IMG/VR virus record: IMGVR_UViG_3300020022_000006
Location: 1 to 20,123 of that record
DNA: 20,123 nt
From: a virus
Reading direction: 5' to 3' (one strand)
Below are positions 1 through 7,381 of this stretch, piece by piece. Numbering within the stretch: position 1 is the stretch's first letter; every line of letters starts with the position of its first letter. The notes under the pieces are model-generated. The model made no database searches. It was given only the letters and a program-made list of their open reading frames with translations, and was not told where the DNA came from. A program made the translations under genes and the position numbers.

Positions 1-2
1 GT

Positions 3-830
3 GGTCGCAAATTTGGGCGCGACGTTTTACAGCGTTCGTTGATCGACGCGACGCCGGCCATTGACCGAATCACGGTTAAACAGAAAGCGAGTCAGGCGGG
101 AAACACAATCAGCTATAAACGTTTCGTCGGCGGTTCAATTTATGTGACTTCTGCGCGCTCAGCCTCGAACTTCCGCGGGCCCAGAGCGGGACTTGTTTAC
201 TGTGACGAGATCGACGGATTTCCGGCGAGCGCAGGCGAGGAGGGCGACCCGATCTTGCTCGCGTTCAGGCGAGCCGAAGGATTCGAGGAGGCGATCAAAC
301 TGCTCTCAGGAACGCCGACCATGAAAAACCATTCAAACATTGAAAATTGGTTGAACAAGTCCGACAAACGAATGTGGTTTGTTCCGTGCCGACGTTGCGG
401 TCGCGAGCAAATCTTAATGTGGCGCAAGCGCGGCGATCTTGCTCAACTGCAAGCAACCGTCGATTGGCCGAGCCAGGGTCGTTACCGTCACGAGAAAGCG
501 GTGATTTTGTGCGGTCACTGCGCAGCGGCTCACAACGACGAACAGCGGCTCCGGATGGTCTTTGACGGGCAATGGAAGCCCACAGCGATCTTCACCGGCA
601 TTCGCGGTTATTGGTTGAACGGCATCAACTCGACGCTGCCGCCAGAGAAAGGATTCAAATCCAAGCTGCACCAGTTTTCATCGGACGCGCATCAAGCAGC
701 AAACTCGAACAACCGTCGCGAAGCAACTCGCGTGTGGGTCAATACGTTTTTAGCGGAAACATTCCAGGAAGAACAAGACATAAAGCCCGCGTGGCAGACC
801 TTATTCGAAAGGCGTGAAAAATATGATTGA
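3..830 (+). CDS. Terminase large subunit, N-terminal ATPase half (5' partial, split gene)
   Basis: This is the ATPase motor part of a GpA-family terminase, which drives DNA into the prohead at the portal. The reading frame is open to the window edge, so the real start, with Walker A, lies upstream; the TTG at 39 is only an internal codon. Visible landmarks are the Walker B segment ending CDEID at 201-215, the coupling motif SGTPT near 309-320, and a zinc-type pair CRRCG (near 387) and CGHC (near 516). The family's WVNTFLAETFQ segment leads to RREKYD at the end. In GpA proteins the sequence after RRExY normally runs straight into the nuclease domain (VPxxVxxxTAGVD). Here a TGA stop interrupts at exactly that interdomain point, and the nuclease resumes 530 bases later in the same frame after an HNH gene. 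Family assignment is confident; that the split product is functional is an inference. Confidence 0.9.
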   Translation, partial: GRKFGRDVLQRSLIDATPAIDRITVKQKASQAGNTISYKRFVGGSIYVTSARSASNFRGPRAGLVYCDEIDGFPASAGEEGDPILLAFRRAEGFEEAIKLLSGTPTMKNHSNIENWLNKSDKRMWFVPCRRCGREQILMWRKRGDLAQLQATVDWPSQGRYRHEKAVILCGHCAAAHNDEQRLRMVFDGQWKPTAIFTGIRGYWLNGINSTLPPEKGFKSKLHQFSSDAHQAANSNNRREATRVWVNTFLAETFQEEQDIKPAWQTLFERREKYD

Positions 831-1365
831 ATTATCAGATTTGCCGACAATGAAATATGGTCGATGGACGATTCTGCGACGTTCACCGCCGGATAAGAAC
901 AGAAGGCATTGTAATGTTTTGGTTAGATGCGAATGCGGCGCGAAACGGGTAACAAACTTATATGCGGTTTTAGCCGGAAGATCGCAGTCTTGCGGTTGCT
1001 GGATGAGGGAGAAGCCGATAACGCACGGCCTCTCTCACACGCGATTATATCAAAATTGTTGGGGCGCTAAGAACCGTTGCGAAAACCAAAAAGGGAACGG
1101 CTTTGCGAATTATGGTGGGAGAGGTATTCAGTTCAAGTTTCGCGATGCTGGGACGGCGGCTCAATGGATTGAGAGGAACTTAGGGCCTCGTCCGTCCGTC
1201 GTCCATTCAATCGACAGAATTGATAACAATTCACATTATGAAGCAGGAAATCTGCGATGGGCTACCAAATCTCAGCAACAGCGCAATAAACGACCTTTTC
1301 GGACGCATCTCTTTCAGTATTCAACCGAAGAGTTATTGCTTGAACTTGCCCGCAGGAAAAAATGA
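823..1365 (+). CDS. HNH homing-type endonuclease inserted in the terminase gene
   Basis: This is a 180-residue free-standing HNH endonuclease of the kind common in phages. The N-terminal module (about residues 11-63) begins YGRWT and has four cysteines spaced CxC-x18-CGC (C36, C38, C57, C59), probably a zinc or DNA-binding unit. It is followed by a THGLS...LYQNCW / NYGGRGI block (67-102). The nuclease core is HSIDRIDNNSHYEAGNLRWAT (128-148) with Q152 and N155 of the QxxN tail. The start could be GTG 814, but AAAGG at 808-812 is better spaced for ATG 823. It overlaps the terminase ATPase stop by 8 bases, and its own TGA overlaps the ATG of the nuclease half (ATGA). It lies in a different frame from the terminase, so it is not an intein. 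It fills nearly the whole insertion, leaving no obvious room for an intron RNA. Likely role: copying itself into terminase genes that lack it (inference from family). Confidence 0.88.
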   Translation: MIELSDLPTMKYGRWTILRRSPPDKNRRHCNVLVRCECGAKRVTNLYAVLAGRSQSCGCWMREKPITHGLSHTRLYQNCWGAKNRCENQKGNGFANYGGRGIQFKFRDAGTAAQWIERNLGPRPSVVHSIDRIDNNSHYEAGNLRWATKSQQQRNKRPFRTHLFQYSTEELLLELARRKK

Positions 1366-2201
1366 CATCAACCGATTTTGCGGTTCCCAACCAAGTGAAG
1401 CTTATAACCGCAGGCGTCGATTTCCAGATTGACCGAGCCGAGCTTGAATTTGTCGGCTGGGGTGAAGGCGAGGAGACATGGGGCTTGGGTTATTTCGTGC
1501 TGCCCGGAGACTTCTCGAAGATGTATCAAGCCGGTCGACCGTGGGCATACGATCAAATTGAGGGCACGCTTACGCGCGAGTTTACGCGTAAAGATAACGC
1601 GACCTTGAAAGTCGCCGCCGCTGGCTTTGACACGGGCTTTTCATCCGTGCAGCGCGCACTGTATCAATACCTGCGACCGCGTTATGGGCGGCGCTACTTC
1701 GCAACCAAAGGCGCAAGCGCAAAGTGGGCACCGATCTGGGCGCAAGGCCGACGTGATGAACGTATCCGGCTTTTTATCATTGGCACAAACCGAGCGAAAT
1801 CTTTGATCTATCAGCGTTCGACAATCAGCGTGCCGGGTCCGGGTTACATGCACATTCCGGAGACCGACGGTTACGGCAGCGAATGGTTCAAGCAGTTACT
1901 TGCCGAAGATTCACACACTGAACGGGACAAAGGAATCGAAATGCAGATTTTCCAAATGCCGACCAGCCCACCCGAAGATGGTACAAGCCACAACGAAGCA
2001 CTAGACATACGTGTGCAAGCGTTGGTCGCTCTGTATATTCGCGGACCGGTGAACTGGGCGATGGAGGAGCGGAAAAACCTCGCAACGATTCCTAGCGAAT
2101 CCGCGCAGACGAAAAAGAAACAAGTGCCGACTCGCTCGCGCGATGATCCTTTCGGGCGACGCGGCGGGCGCGGTGGATTGGGCCGCGGCTGGGCGGTTTG
2201 A
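1362..2201 (+). CDS. Terminase large subunit, C-terminal nuclease half (split gene)
   Basis: This is the endonuclease domain of the GpA-type terminase, which cuts concatemeric DNA at the start and end of packaging. Candidate metal-binding acidic residues are in TAGVD (about residue 20), AGFDTG (about 88-93) and NEALDIR (about 213-219), the three usual landmarks of this RNase H-like nuclease. VGWGEGEETW near residues 30-39 is the standard GpA segment. The tail is rich in Gly and Arg (FGRRGGRGG...), as often seen near terminase C-termini. The ATG at 1362 overlaps the HNH stop and has AGGA at 1354-1357. The first residues MTSTD look non-native; the conserved sequence resumes at FAVPNQV (1377). 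The frame is the same as in the ATPase half, so removing a 549-base segment (828-1376, or 825-1373) would give the continuous text REKYDFAVPNQV. Confidence 0.9.
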   Translation: MTSTDFAVPNQVKLITAGVDFQIDRAELEFVGWGEGEETWGLGYFVLPGDFSKMYQAGRPWAYDQIEGTLTREFTRKDNATLKVAAAGFDTGFSSVQRALYQYLRPRYGRRYFATKGASAKWAPIWAQGRRDERIRLFIIGTNRAKSLIYQRSTISVPGPGYMHIPETDGYGSEWFKQLLAEDSHTERDKGIEMQIFQMPTSPPEDGTSHNEALDIRVQALVALYIRGPVNWAMEERKNLATIPSESAQTKKKQVPTRSRDDPFGRRGGRGGLGRGWAV

Positions 2202-2248
2202 AAATCCTGCTTGCTCTGATTTCGTGACGTGAGAATGATACAGGGCAA

Positions 2249-2839
2249 ATGGCAATCGAGATCGGGACACATATCCCTCGTCGCATCATTGTCGGCAACG
2301 CCTACACATTCACCGCAGGCGATGCCGATTATCCTGCTTCCGGCGGTTGGACTGCTCAGATCGCTTTCAAGATCGGCAACGCCTCGCCGATAACGTTTCC
2401 CGGAGTCCCGAGCGGCGATGATTTTCTTTTCACGCTAACCAATGCCAACACAGCGACGTTAGCCGTTGGCGACAATCTGGTATGTGTTGTTTTCAGTGAC
2501 GGAACGAATCGAGAAGCGAGCGATTGGCGTGAGGTTGAGGTTTTGCAAAATCCTCTCGCGGCTGATCCTGTCAGCTACGCCCAGCAGCAAGTGAAACTGC
2601 TACAAACTGTGATCGCCGCTTTTAACACGAGCAGCCATAACATTGTCAATTTTAACGGTCAGAGCTTCACCCGCGGCAGTGTGTCTGAGTACCAGAAGCA
2701 GCTCGTTTATTACGAGGCGCGTGTAATCAGAGAAAATAGAGCGGTCGAGGCTGCGCGCGGGATCGCACCGCGTCGCGTTGTCGAACCAGCCTTCACAAGC
2801 AATCGTCGCTGGCCTTTTACTCATTGGAACCAACGATAA
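2249..2839 (+). CDS. Head-tail connector at the gpW position, with N-terminal beta domain
   Basis: This 196-residue protein lies between terminase and portal, the position of gpW in lambda. Residues 1-105 look like a small beta-sandwich, with alternating hydrophobics, DYPASGGWTAQIAFK, and ending DWREVEVLQNP. Residues 110-175 are mostly helical and include FNGQSFTRGSVSEYQKQLVYYEARVIREN in family style, with a 'GRS-x-x-R...L...R..Y..EV.RE' pattern resembling gpW-type joining proteins. The C-terminus is basic and unstructured. Such two-part proteins of about 200 residues are common at this locus in related phages (recalled, not searched). A weak AGGG at 2242-2245 precedes ATG 2249. Its TAA overlaps the portal ATG by one base (TAATG), suggesting coupled translation. 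The role in closing the portal vertex is inferred from position. Confidence 0.6.
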   Translation: MAIEIGTHIPRRIIVGNAYTFTAGDADYPASGGWTAQIAFKIGNASPITFPGVPSGDDFLFTLTNANTATLAVGDNLVCVVFSDGTNREASDWREVEVLQNPLAADPVSYAQQQVKLLQTVIAAFNTSSHNIVNFNGQSFTRGSVSEYQKQLVYYEARVIRENRAVEAARGIAPRRVVEPAFTSNRRWPFTHWNQR

Positions 2840-4641
2840 TGGCAAAAGCGAAACGAAAATCGAAAAGAAAGCCAGAGCCGAAGCGGCGTGGTTATAGCGA
2901 GTTGGTTTCCGGTAACCGAAGCAGCAACGCCGATTGGAACGTCACGATCTTAGGCGAGGATGCCGACGTTTGGCAGAATGCTTGGCTGCTCACGTCGCGA
3001 ATGCGCGACCTTTTCAAGACCAATCCGATTTTTATCAAGTATCGCGAAATTCTGTGGGCGAACATCTTTGGCGAAAATGGCATCATGCTACGGATGAAGA
3101 TCAAGGAATTGGAGGATCGCGTGGTGTTTTCAACGCCTGAGAAAATGGCGCTGATTGCTTACGAGCGACGAATCAACCGTCTGCGTGAATGGGCATCACA
3201 ACGGGATGGTCGTGAGCGTTCGACGTGTCGCGCCTACCAATTGGCGGATGTGATGGATCGCAGCAAGCCCGAGGATATCCTTGAACGGCAAGCGAAGATT
3301 CAAGTGGGCGACCCCGATGTTTTCGCGAATCTTTTAATCGAAAGCGCATGGGCTGAATGGCAGCGACCCGAATTTTGCGATATGCGCGGTTACCGCAACT
3401 ATCATCTACTGCGGCAACTGCGGCTGATTAATGGCGTGCGTGACGGTGATTTTTTCATTCGAATGGTTCGCGAGCCGACCATCAATAAGTTTGGATTCAC
3501 ACTGCAACCAATCTCTGCCGAGTGGTGTGATCGTTTCTACCACCTCGAAGCAACAACGCAGGGAAACGTGATCATCATGGGCATCGAATACGAATCGACG
3601 CCCTACGGAATCGGCAAACCGATCGCTTATCATTTCATCAAACGTCAACCGAATGACTGGCGGTTCACGCTTGCCGGTGTGTTCAACTTTAATTCTGGCG
3701 GTCTGCATGTTCGCGTTGAAGCAAAAGACGTTCTTCACTATGCGCGACCGGTTGACTCTGACAGCACGCGTCCGGCGCCGTGGGCGTCTTCGTGTATACC
3801 AAAGTCGCGCCAGCTCGACCAATACGAGCTGGCTGAGGTGATCGCCGCGCGAGAGCAAGCGTGCAAGACTGGCTTTTATTACTCGGACGTATTACCAGAG
3901 GGCGGCGGCGCGCAGCTCGACGAGGTGCCTAATCCGGCAAGCTCACCAACCGAACCAGCGGCGCCTGGTAGTGCTATCCCGCTTGAATGGGGCGTGAAAT
4001 ACATGGAGCGTAACCCTACGCATCCCACTGGCAACTTTTCGCTGTTCCGTAAAGGGATGGGGCAGAGCACAAGCGCAGGTATGCCCGGTGGTGATTACAA
4101 TGTCTTGTTCAACGACCTTGAAAATATCAATTTCAGTGCCGGCCGTCTTGGGCGACTCGACACGAACGAAATGTCGAAAATGATTCAACGCTTTGACATC
4201 GACACGGCGGAGCGTCCGATCTTCGAAGCGTGGTTGGAAATGGCGATTGTCGCCGGAGCAATTCCATTGCCGTTGGTGAAGCTCAATAAATTTAACAAAC
4301 CAGTTTTTCAAGGCCGCCGTTGGGCGCAGGTCGATGAAATCAAGGCGATCAACTCCGCTGCTCTGCGCATCGCCAATAAACTGAGCAGCCGAAACCGCGA
4401 GTGCGCCGAAGAGGGCGTGGATTTCGAGGAGAACGCAATTGAACTGGCGGAGGAGGAAATGCTTCTGGAATCGCTGGGACTTGAATCGAATATGACAGTT
4501 GAGCATGAACCGGCGGCGCAACCAGCCGAGGATGTTGGCGACACGAGTGCTGCGACAGGTGGAACTACAAAACCTTCCGCGACAACAAAACCTGCGAAGT
4601 CAGACAATGGCGCTGAGGAATTGGAATTTTCGCGAACATGA
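2839..4641 (+). CDS. Portal protein, lambda gpB family
   Basis: The portal is the dodecameric ring at the unique capsid vertex through which DNA enters and to which the tail is joined. The protein is 600 residues from ATG 2839; an earlier TTG at 2824 is possible, but ATG directly overlapping the upstream TAA is preferred. Family-type landmarks are the basic N-terminus, NADWNVTILGEDADV, LLTSRMRDLFKTNPIFIKY near residues 50-70, RLINGVRDGDFFIR near 195, VEAKDVLHYARPVDSD near 300, and GMPGGDYNVLFNDLENINFSAGRLGRLD near 415-440, followed by the WLEMAIVAGAIPLP segment. The last 70 residues are acidic and low complexity, a usual portal tail. The family normally reads 'HvarPxRxxQxRGvp' after this point. 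Here it reads HYARPVDSDSTRPAPWASS, so the RGvp signature is diverged. Confidence 0.92.
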   Translation: MAKAKRKSKRKPEPKRRGYSELVSGNRSSNADWNVTILGEDADVWQNAWLLTSRMRDLFKTNPIFIKYREILWANIFGENGIMLRMKIKELEDRVVFSTPEKMALIAYERRINRLREWASQRDGRERSTCRAYQLADVMDRSKPEDILERQAKIQVGDPDVFANLLIESAWAEWQRPEFCDMRGYRNYHLLRQLRLINGVRDGDFFIRMVREPTINKFGFTLQPISAEWCDRFYHLEATTQGNVIIMGIEYESTPYGIGKPIAYHFIKRQPNDWRFTLAGVFNFNSGGLHVRVEAKDVLHYARPVDSDSTRPAPWASSCIPKSRQLDQYELAEVIAAREQACKTGFYYSDVLPEGGGAQLDEVPNPASSPTEPAAPGSAIPLEWGVKYMERNPTHPTGNFSLFRKGMGQSTSAGMPGGDYNVLFNDLENINFSAGRLGRLDTNEMSKMIQRFDIDTAERPIFEAWLEMAIVAGAIPLPLVKLNKFNKPVFQGRRWAQVDEIKAINSAALRIANKLSSRNRECAEEGVDFEENAIELAEEEMLLESLGLESNMTVEHEPAAQPAEDVGDTSAATGGTTKPSATTKPAKSDNGAEELEFSRT

Positions 4642-4832
4642 AACTCGGCAAATGTGAAATCTGCCAAGAGGCGTGCGCAGAAGGCGATCACGGTTTTCTT
4701 TGTGTCGCCCATGAGCGAGCATATAAAATCGAGCTTGCGGAAATTCTCAAAAGTGAGAACAAGAAGAAACGCAGACCAATTGAAACGCCTCGGACTCAGC
4801 ATCGCGACCCATCAAACCTAACGCACCGATGA
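4638..4832 (+). CDS. Small putative zinc-binding protein
   Basis: A 64-residue protein sits between portal and protease with ATGA overlaps at both ends, so it is almost certainly translated. The first 25 residues contain C6-x2-C9, then C22-x2-H25 (with an extra C13), a possible treble-clef or zinc-knuckle-like site. The rest is a basic, probably helical tail (ENKKKRRP). The family is not recognised. One copy of the TTCTCA-N4-TGAGAA palindrome lies inside it at 4744-4759. Function unknown; it could be an assembly or regulatory factor. Confidence 0.6.
   Translation: MKLGKCEICQEACAEGDHGFLCVAHERAYKIELAEILKSENKKKRRPIETPRTQHRDPSNLTHR
4744..4759. repeat. 16-bp palindrome, copy 1 (TTCTCA-AAAG-TGAGAA)
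   Basis: This is a perfect 6+6 inverted repeat with a 4-base centre, inside the small zinc-protein gene and about 70 bases before the protease start. The 3' side extends to TGAGAAC. Two further perfect copies are at 5406-5421 and 8861-8876. As it encodes E-I-L-K-S-E-N it may be partly explained by protein sequence. It could be an operator or an RNA hairpin. Confidence 0.5.
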
Positions 4833-5482
4833 AAAAAATTCTGAAAGTTCCGCAGAAGCTTTTCCGCGTGGCTACGCTCGAACGCGATTCGGTTGACCCG
4901 GATAAAGGAACGCTGCGCATGTCGATTTCGAGCGATGTGCCTTATCTGCGTTACGATTATTGGAACGATGAGGAGTATTATGAAATCCTCGATCATTCTC
5001 CCGGCGGCATTGGCGAAGATCGCTTGAAAGCTGGTCTACCGATTCTCTTCAATCACTCTTCGGATTCACATCTCGGACGAGCAACTAGCTATATAAACGA
5101 TGGCCATAAGGTCACGGTTGAAGCGAAATTTTCAGAATCAGATTTTGCTCAAGAGAAACTGCGCGATGCGATGAGCGGCGTCCTGCCGGACACGAGCGTT
5201 GGCTACCAACTCGATGATGATGAGGGCGAGTGCCTCGGCGCGAAGGATGGCATACCGATTTACAAATTCAAATGGACGCCATACGAAGCAAGTCTGGTCA
5301 CAGTGCCTGCGGATATTACGGTTGGAGTTGGGCGGCAGCGCGCCGAAAAGCCAAAGGGCGAGCCAAAAGAAATTTCGATTGAAACAAAAAAAGAAGTTGA
5401 CTCTGTTCTCAAAAATGAGAAAACGAGAAACATGAGTGAACCAGCGACAGTGACCGATCCTCCGAAGGAAACGAATTATTGA
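4829..5482 (+). CDS. Prohead maturation protease (S78/HK97 type)
   Basis: This protease acts inside the prohead, trimming the scaffold part of the capsid protein. It is 217 residues long. The candidate catalytic histidine is H76 in LPILFNHSSD and the serine S123 in PDTSVGYQL, matching the family's 'llxxH' and 'SxGY' motifs; the YEASLVTVPAD segment (152-162) is the family's usual EvSlVtxPA. The start ATG overlaps the upstream TGA (ATGA). The last 50 residues (EKPKGEPKEISIETKKEV...) are a charged linker. The frame stops at TGA 5480, exactly where the +1 frame carries on as capsid N-terminal scaffold sequence. Either the protease-capsid polyprotein is made by +1 frameshifting, or the two proteins are separate. 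An internal ATG at 5432, 10 bases after palindrome copy 2, could start a short leader. Confidence 0.85.
   Translation: MKKILKVPQKLFRVATLERDSVDPDKGTLRMSISSDVPYLRYDYWNDEEYYEILDHSPGGIGEDRLKAGLPILFNHSSDSHLGRATSYINDGHKVTVEAKFSESDFAQEKLRDAMSGVLPDTSVGYQLDDDEGECLGAKDGIPIYKFKWTPYEASLVTVPADITVGVGRQRAEKPKGEPKEISIETKKEVDSVLKNEKTRNMSEPATVTDPPKETNY
5406..5421. repeat. 16-bp palindrome, copy 2 (TTCTCA-AAAA-TGAGAA)
   Basis: A perfect inverted repeat within the 3' end of the protease gene. It shares TCTGTTCTCA with copy 3 (8861-8876), so the similarity extends four bases beyond the palindrome on the left. It ends 10 bases before an in-frame ATG at 5432 and 60 bases before the protease-capsid junction. In RNA it would be a 6-bp hairpin with a 4-base loop. 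Confidence 0.5.
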
Positions 5483-5660
5483 CGCGGAGAAGGAACGCAA
5501 GGAAGCCGTCGCCGCTGAGCGCAATCGCGTCAAAGACATCAACGACCTTTGCAAGCATTTCGCCGAAAAAGGTCTCGGCGGTCGTAAGATCGACACGCGC
5601 GAAGCTGCCGATACTCACATCGCCGAAGGCAAGACTGTCCGCGAGTTTCAAGATTTTGTA
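5454..5660 (+). other. In-frame N-terminal extension of the capsid gene; candidate +1 frameshift junction
   Basis: The capsid reading frame is open from 5454 (preceded by TGA 5451) and overlaps the protease frame until the protease stop at 5480. It encodes a helical, charged segment DAEKERKEAVAAERNRVKD... followed by THIAEGKTVREFQDFVVKGE. This resembles the scaffold/delta region linking protease and capsid in fused protease-capsid proteins, with the 'aIxeGxsxxeFr' pattern. No ATG, GTG or TTG occurs in this frame before GTG 5661. It could be reached in three ways: a +1 shift at TAT-TGA-C (giving NYDAEKERK), a rare ATT start at 5475 or 5478 behind AAGGA at 5465-5469, or a one-base sequence error (an extra T in TATTGAC). 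The protein-like composition makes random openness unlikely. Confidence 0.7.
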
Positions 5661-6794
5661 GTGAAGGGCGAGTTCAAGGATGTCAAAAAAATCGAAACAC
5701 TAACCGTTGTCGATGAGCGCGAGCAGCGCAGCGGCAATAGCGTTGGTGCATTGTTTGTCCGCTCGAAACAATTTCTGGCTGCTATCGCGAGGAGCGGTCA
5801 GGGCGAGCGTTTCGCCGCGATGGATTTTCCAAATGTCAGTATGCTCGGCGCTCGCGGCAAAGCATCATTAAATCAGCGCACCGGATTCAATTCCCCCGAT
5901 CTAGGGGCGATCAACATTCAGATTGTGCCGGAGATTATCGCGCTTGGTGTTCAGAAATTGACCGTGCTTGACCTTCTCGCGCCCGGTGTCACTGGCGCCG
6001 CCGCGATCATCTATCCGCGAGAAAACACGCTTGGTTTGATTGACGGAGTTCAGATTGCCGCTTCGCCCGCCATGCCGCGAGTAAAGACAACCGGTGAGCG
6101 CGGTGTAAAACCAAACTGGGATCCCGATCTGACCACGGTGACTGCGAATGTGAAGAAAATCGCGGTGACCACAAAGGTTCCTGACGAGTTTATGTCGGAT
6201 TTTCCGGCAGCGCAGAGTTACATCGACCAGCGTTTGCCGTTCATGGTGGACATCGAAACCGAGTTTCAAGTTCTTTACGGCGATGGTCTCGGCAATAATC
6301 TGCTCGGCATCGCTTCAACCGCCGGCATTCAGACCCGCGCGATTGACACCACGAGTGACGCCACGATTGCTGGTTCGCTGAAAAAAGGAATCACGGATAT
6401 CCAGGTCGGCTCCTTTTTCGAGCCGGATGGTTACGTGTTCCATCCTTACGATTGGGAGACCGCGAGCTTGCTCAAGGACACGACCGGACGCTTTCTCGCA
6501 GGCGGGCCTTATTATGTTCCATACACTGCGCAAACTTACGTGCAGTTTTCTACGTTCTGGGGCAAGCAGGTTGCAGTCACGGTTGCGGCTACAGTCGGCA
6601 AACCTTTAGTCGGGTGTTTCAAGCTTGGCGCGCAGTATTTCCTTCGCGAAGGGATGCGTCTCGAAATGACGAATGCGAACGAGGACGATTTCAAGCGCAA
6701 CCTGATCGCGATTCGCGCCGAACATCGTCTAGGCTTGGCTGTGTATCGCCCGGTCGCATTTCTCGAATTTACTGGCTTCCCGGTTCGCACATAA
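5661..6794 (+). CDS. Major capsid protein (HK97 fold)
   Basis: The major head protein forms the icosahedral shell. The part downstream of GTG 5661 is 377 residues. It has the typical course of HK97-type capsid proteins: an N-terminal arm, IVPEIIALGVQKLTVLDLLAPG near residues 92-113, IIYPRENTLG near 118-127, an AVTTKVPDEFMSDFPAAQSYIDQRLPFMVDIETEFQVLYGDG spine helix with P-loop region near 167-208, and a C-terminal DDFKRNLIAIRAEHRLGLAVYRPVAFLEFTG segment. GTG 5661 is the first ordinary start but has no convincing ribosome site, and it cuts into a protein-like upstream segment. The natural product may therefore start near 5475 or be fused to the protease. It is followed 19 bases later by an exported beta protein and then a terminator, consistent with a highly expressed head block. 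Confidence 0.9.
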   Translation: MKGEFKDVKKIETLTVVDEREQRSGNSVGALFVRSKQFLAAIARSGQGERFAAMDFPNVSMLGARGKASLNQRTGFNSPDLGAINIQIVPEIIALGVQKLTVLDLLAPGVTGAAAIIYPRENTLGLIDGVQIAASPAMPRVKTTGERGVKPNWDPDLTTVTANVKKIAVTTKVPDEFMSDFPAAQSYIDQRLPFMVDIETEFQVLYGDGLGNNLLGIASTAGIQTRAIDTTSDATIAGSLKKGITDIQVGSFFEPDGYVFHPYDWETASLLKDTTGRFLAGGPYYVPYTAQTYVQFSTFWGKQVAVTVAATVGKPLVGCFKLGAQYFLREGMRLEMTNANEDDFKRNLIAIRAEHRLGLAVYRPVAFLEFTGFPVRT

Positions 6795-6813
6795 TCGACT
6801 GACCAAAATCAAT

Positions 6814-7377
6814 ATGAAAAAATTCATTTCACTGGTGGCGCTTAGCGCCCTAATGGTAATCTCCGCCTTCGCTCAGGAAAGCTGGCCGGTTTATGCCAAT
6901 GCTGGTGTGCCAAGCAACGGGACGACCGCCGTTTACACGCTGACTATTCAAACCAGCACGTCGGGTGGTAGTTTCACGCTCACGATTGCTAGTGGGCGAA
7001 CCAGTGCTGTTATCCCGTGGAATGCGACCAACGCCACGCTGCTTGCAAGCGTTAAGAGCGCGGTTGAGGGCTTGAATGCTGTTGGAGCGAACAATACAAC
7101 CGTTGCTGCTGGTACCTTGACCGCTGGCATTGGCACGATCACAATTACGATGGCCGGTAATAAGACCGAGCTGGCTTTCCCGGCATTCAGCGTGACAAAC
7201 AATTTAATCACAGGCGGCACGATTCCGACCATCACGAATACCACACCCGGCGTTACAGCTACATTTCGCGATGCCAAACCCGGGGTTATTCTCGTTGATA
7301 ATTCGACCCCTGGTCTTTGGTTTAACGCCTCAGCAACGCGCTACGCTCCGACATGGACACAGATTACAATTCCGTAA
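6814..7377 (+). CDS. Predicted exported beta-sandwich protein next to the capsid gene
   Basis: This 187-residue protein begins with a classic Sec signal: MKK, then a hydrophobic core ISLVALSALMVISAF, with likely cleavage at AFA|QE (residues 20/21). The mature part is Thr/Ala/Gly rich and all-beta. Residues 32-135 (GGSFTLTIASGRTSAVIPWNATNATLLASVKSAVEGL in pattern form) resemble the repeated Ig-like or display domain 'GGTFTLTxxGxxTxxIxYNAxAATVxxAL' found in phage and secreted proteins. The final 35 residues (PGLWFNASATRYAPTWTQITIP) resemble the tail-fibre motif 'GVYYRLTSATPTWAQL' seen at 15860-15910. Position after the capsid gene suggests a decoration protein, but a Sec signal would send it to the cell surface. 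No clear ribosome site precedes ATG 6814. Role unknown. Confidence 0.65.
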   Translation: MKKFISLVALSALMVISAFAQESWPVYANAGVPSNGTTAVYTLTIQTSTSGGSFTLTIASGRTSAVIPWNATNATLLASVKSAVEGLNAVGANNTTVAAGTLTAGIGTITITMAGNKTELAFPAFSVTNNLITGGTIPTITNTTPGVTATFRDAKPGVILVDNSTPGLWFNASATRYAPTWTQITIP

Positions 7378-7381
7378 CACT

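Noticed and set aside
814-1376. Intein or group I intron in the terminase
   Set aside because: The endonuclease gene is in a different frame from the terminase, with a stop codon before it, so no intein. It occupies all but about 11 bases of the insertion, leaving no space outside the gene for an intron core; RNA splicing was not tested.
3943-4521. Long minus-strand open frame opposite the portal gene
   Set aside because: It lies wholly antisense to a well-supported portal gene, has an Arg/Cys/Phe-rich unnatural composition and no gene context.
5479-5661. TTG-started 60-residue frame between protease and capsid
   Set aside because: Ser/Arg/Thr-rich composition typical of a shifted frame; the overlapping +1 frame carries the scaffold-like sequence instead.
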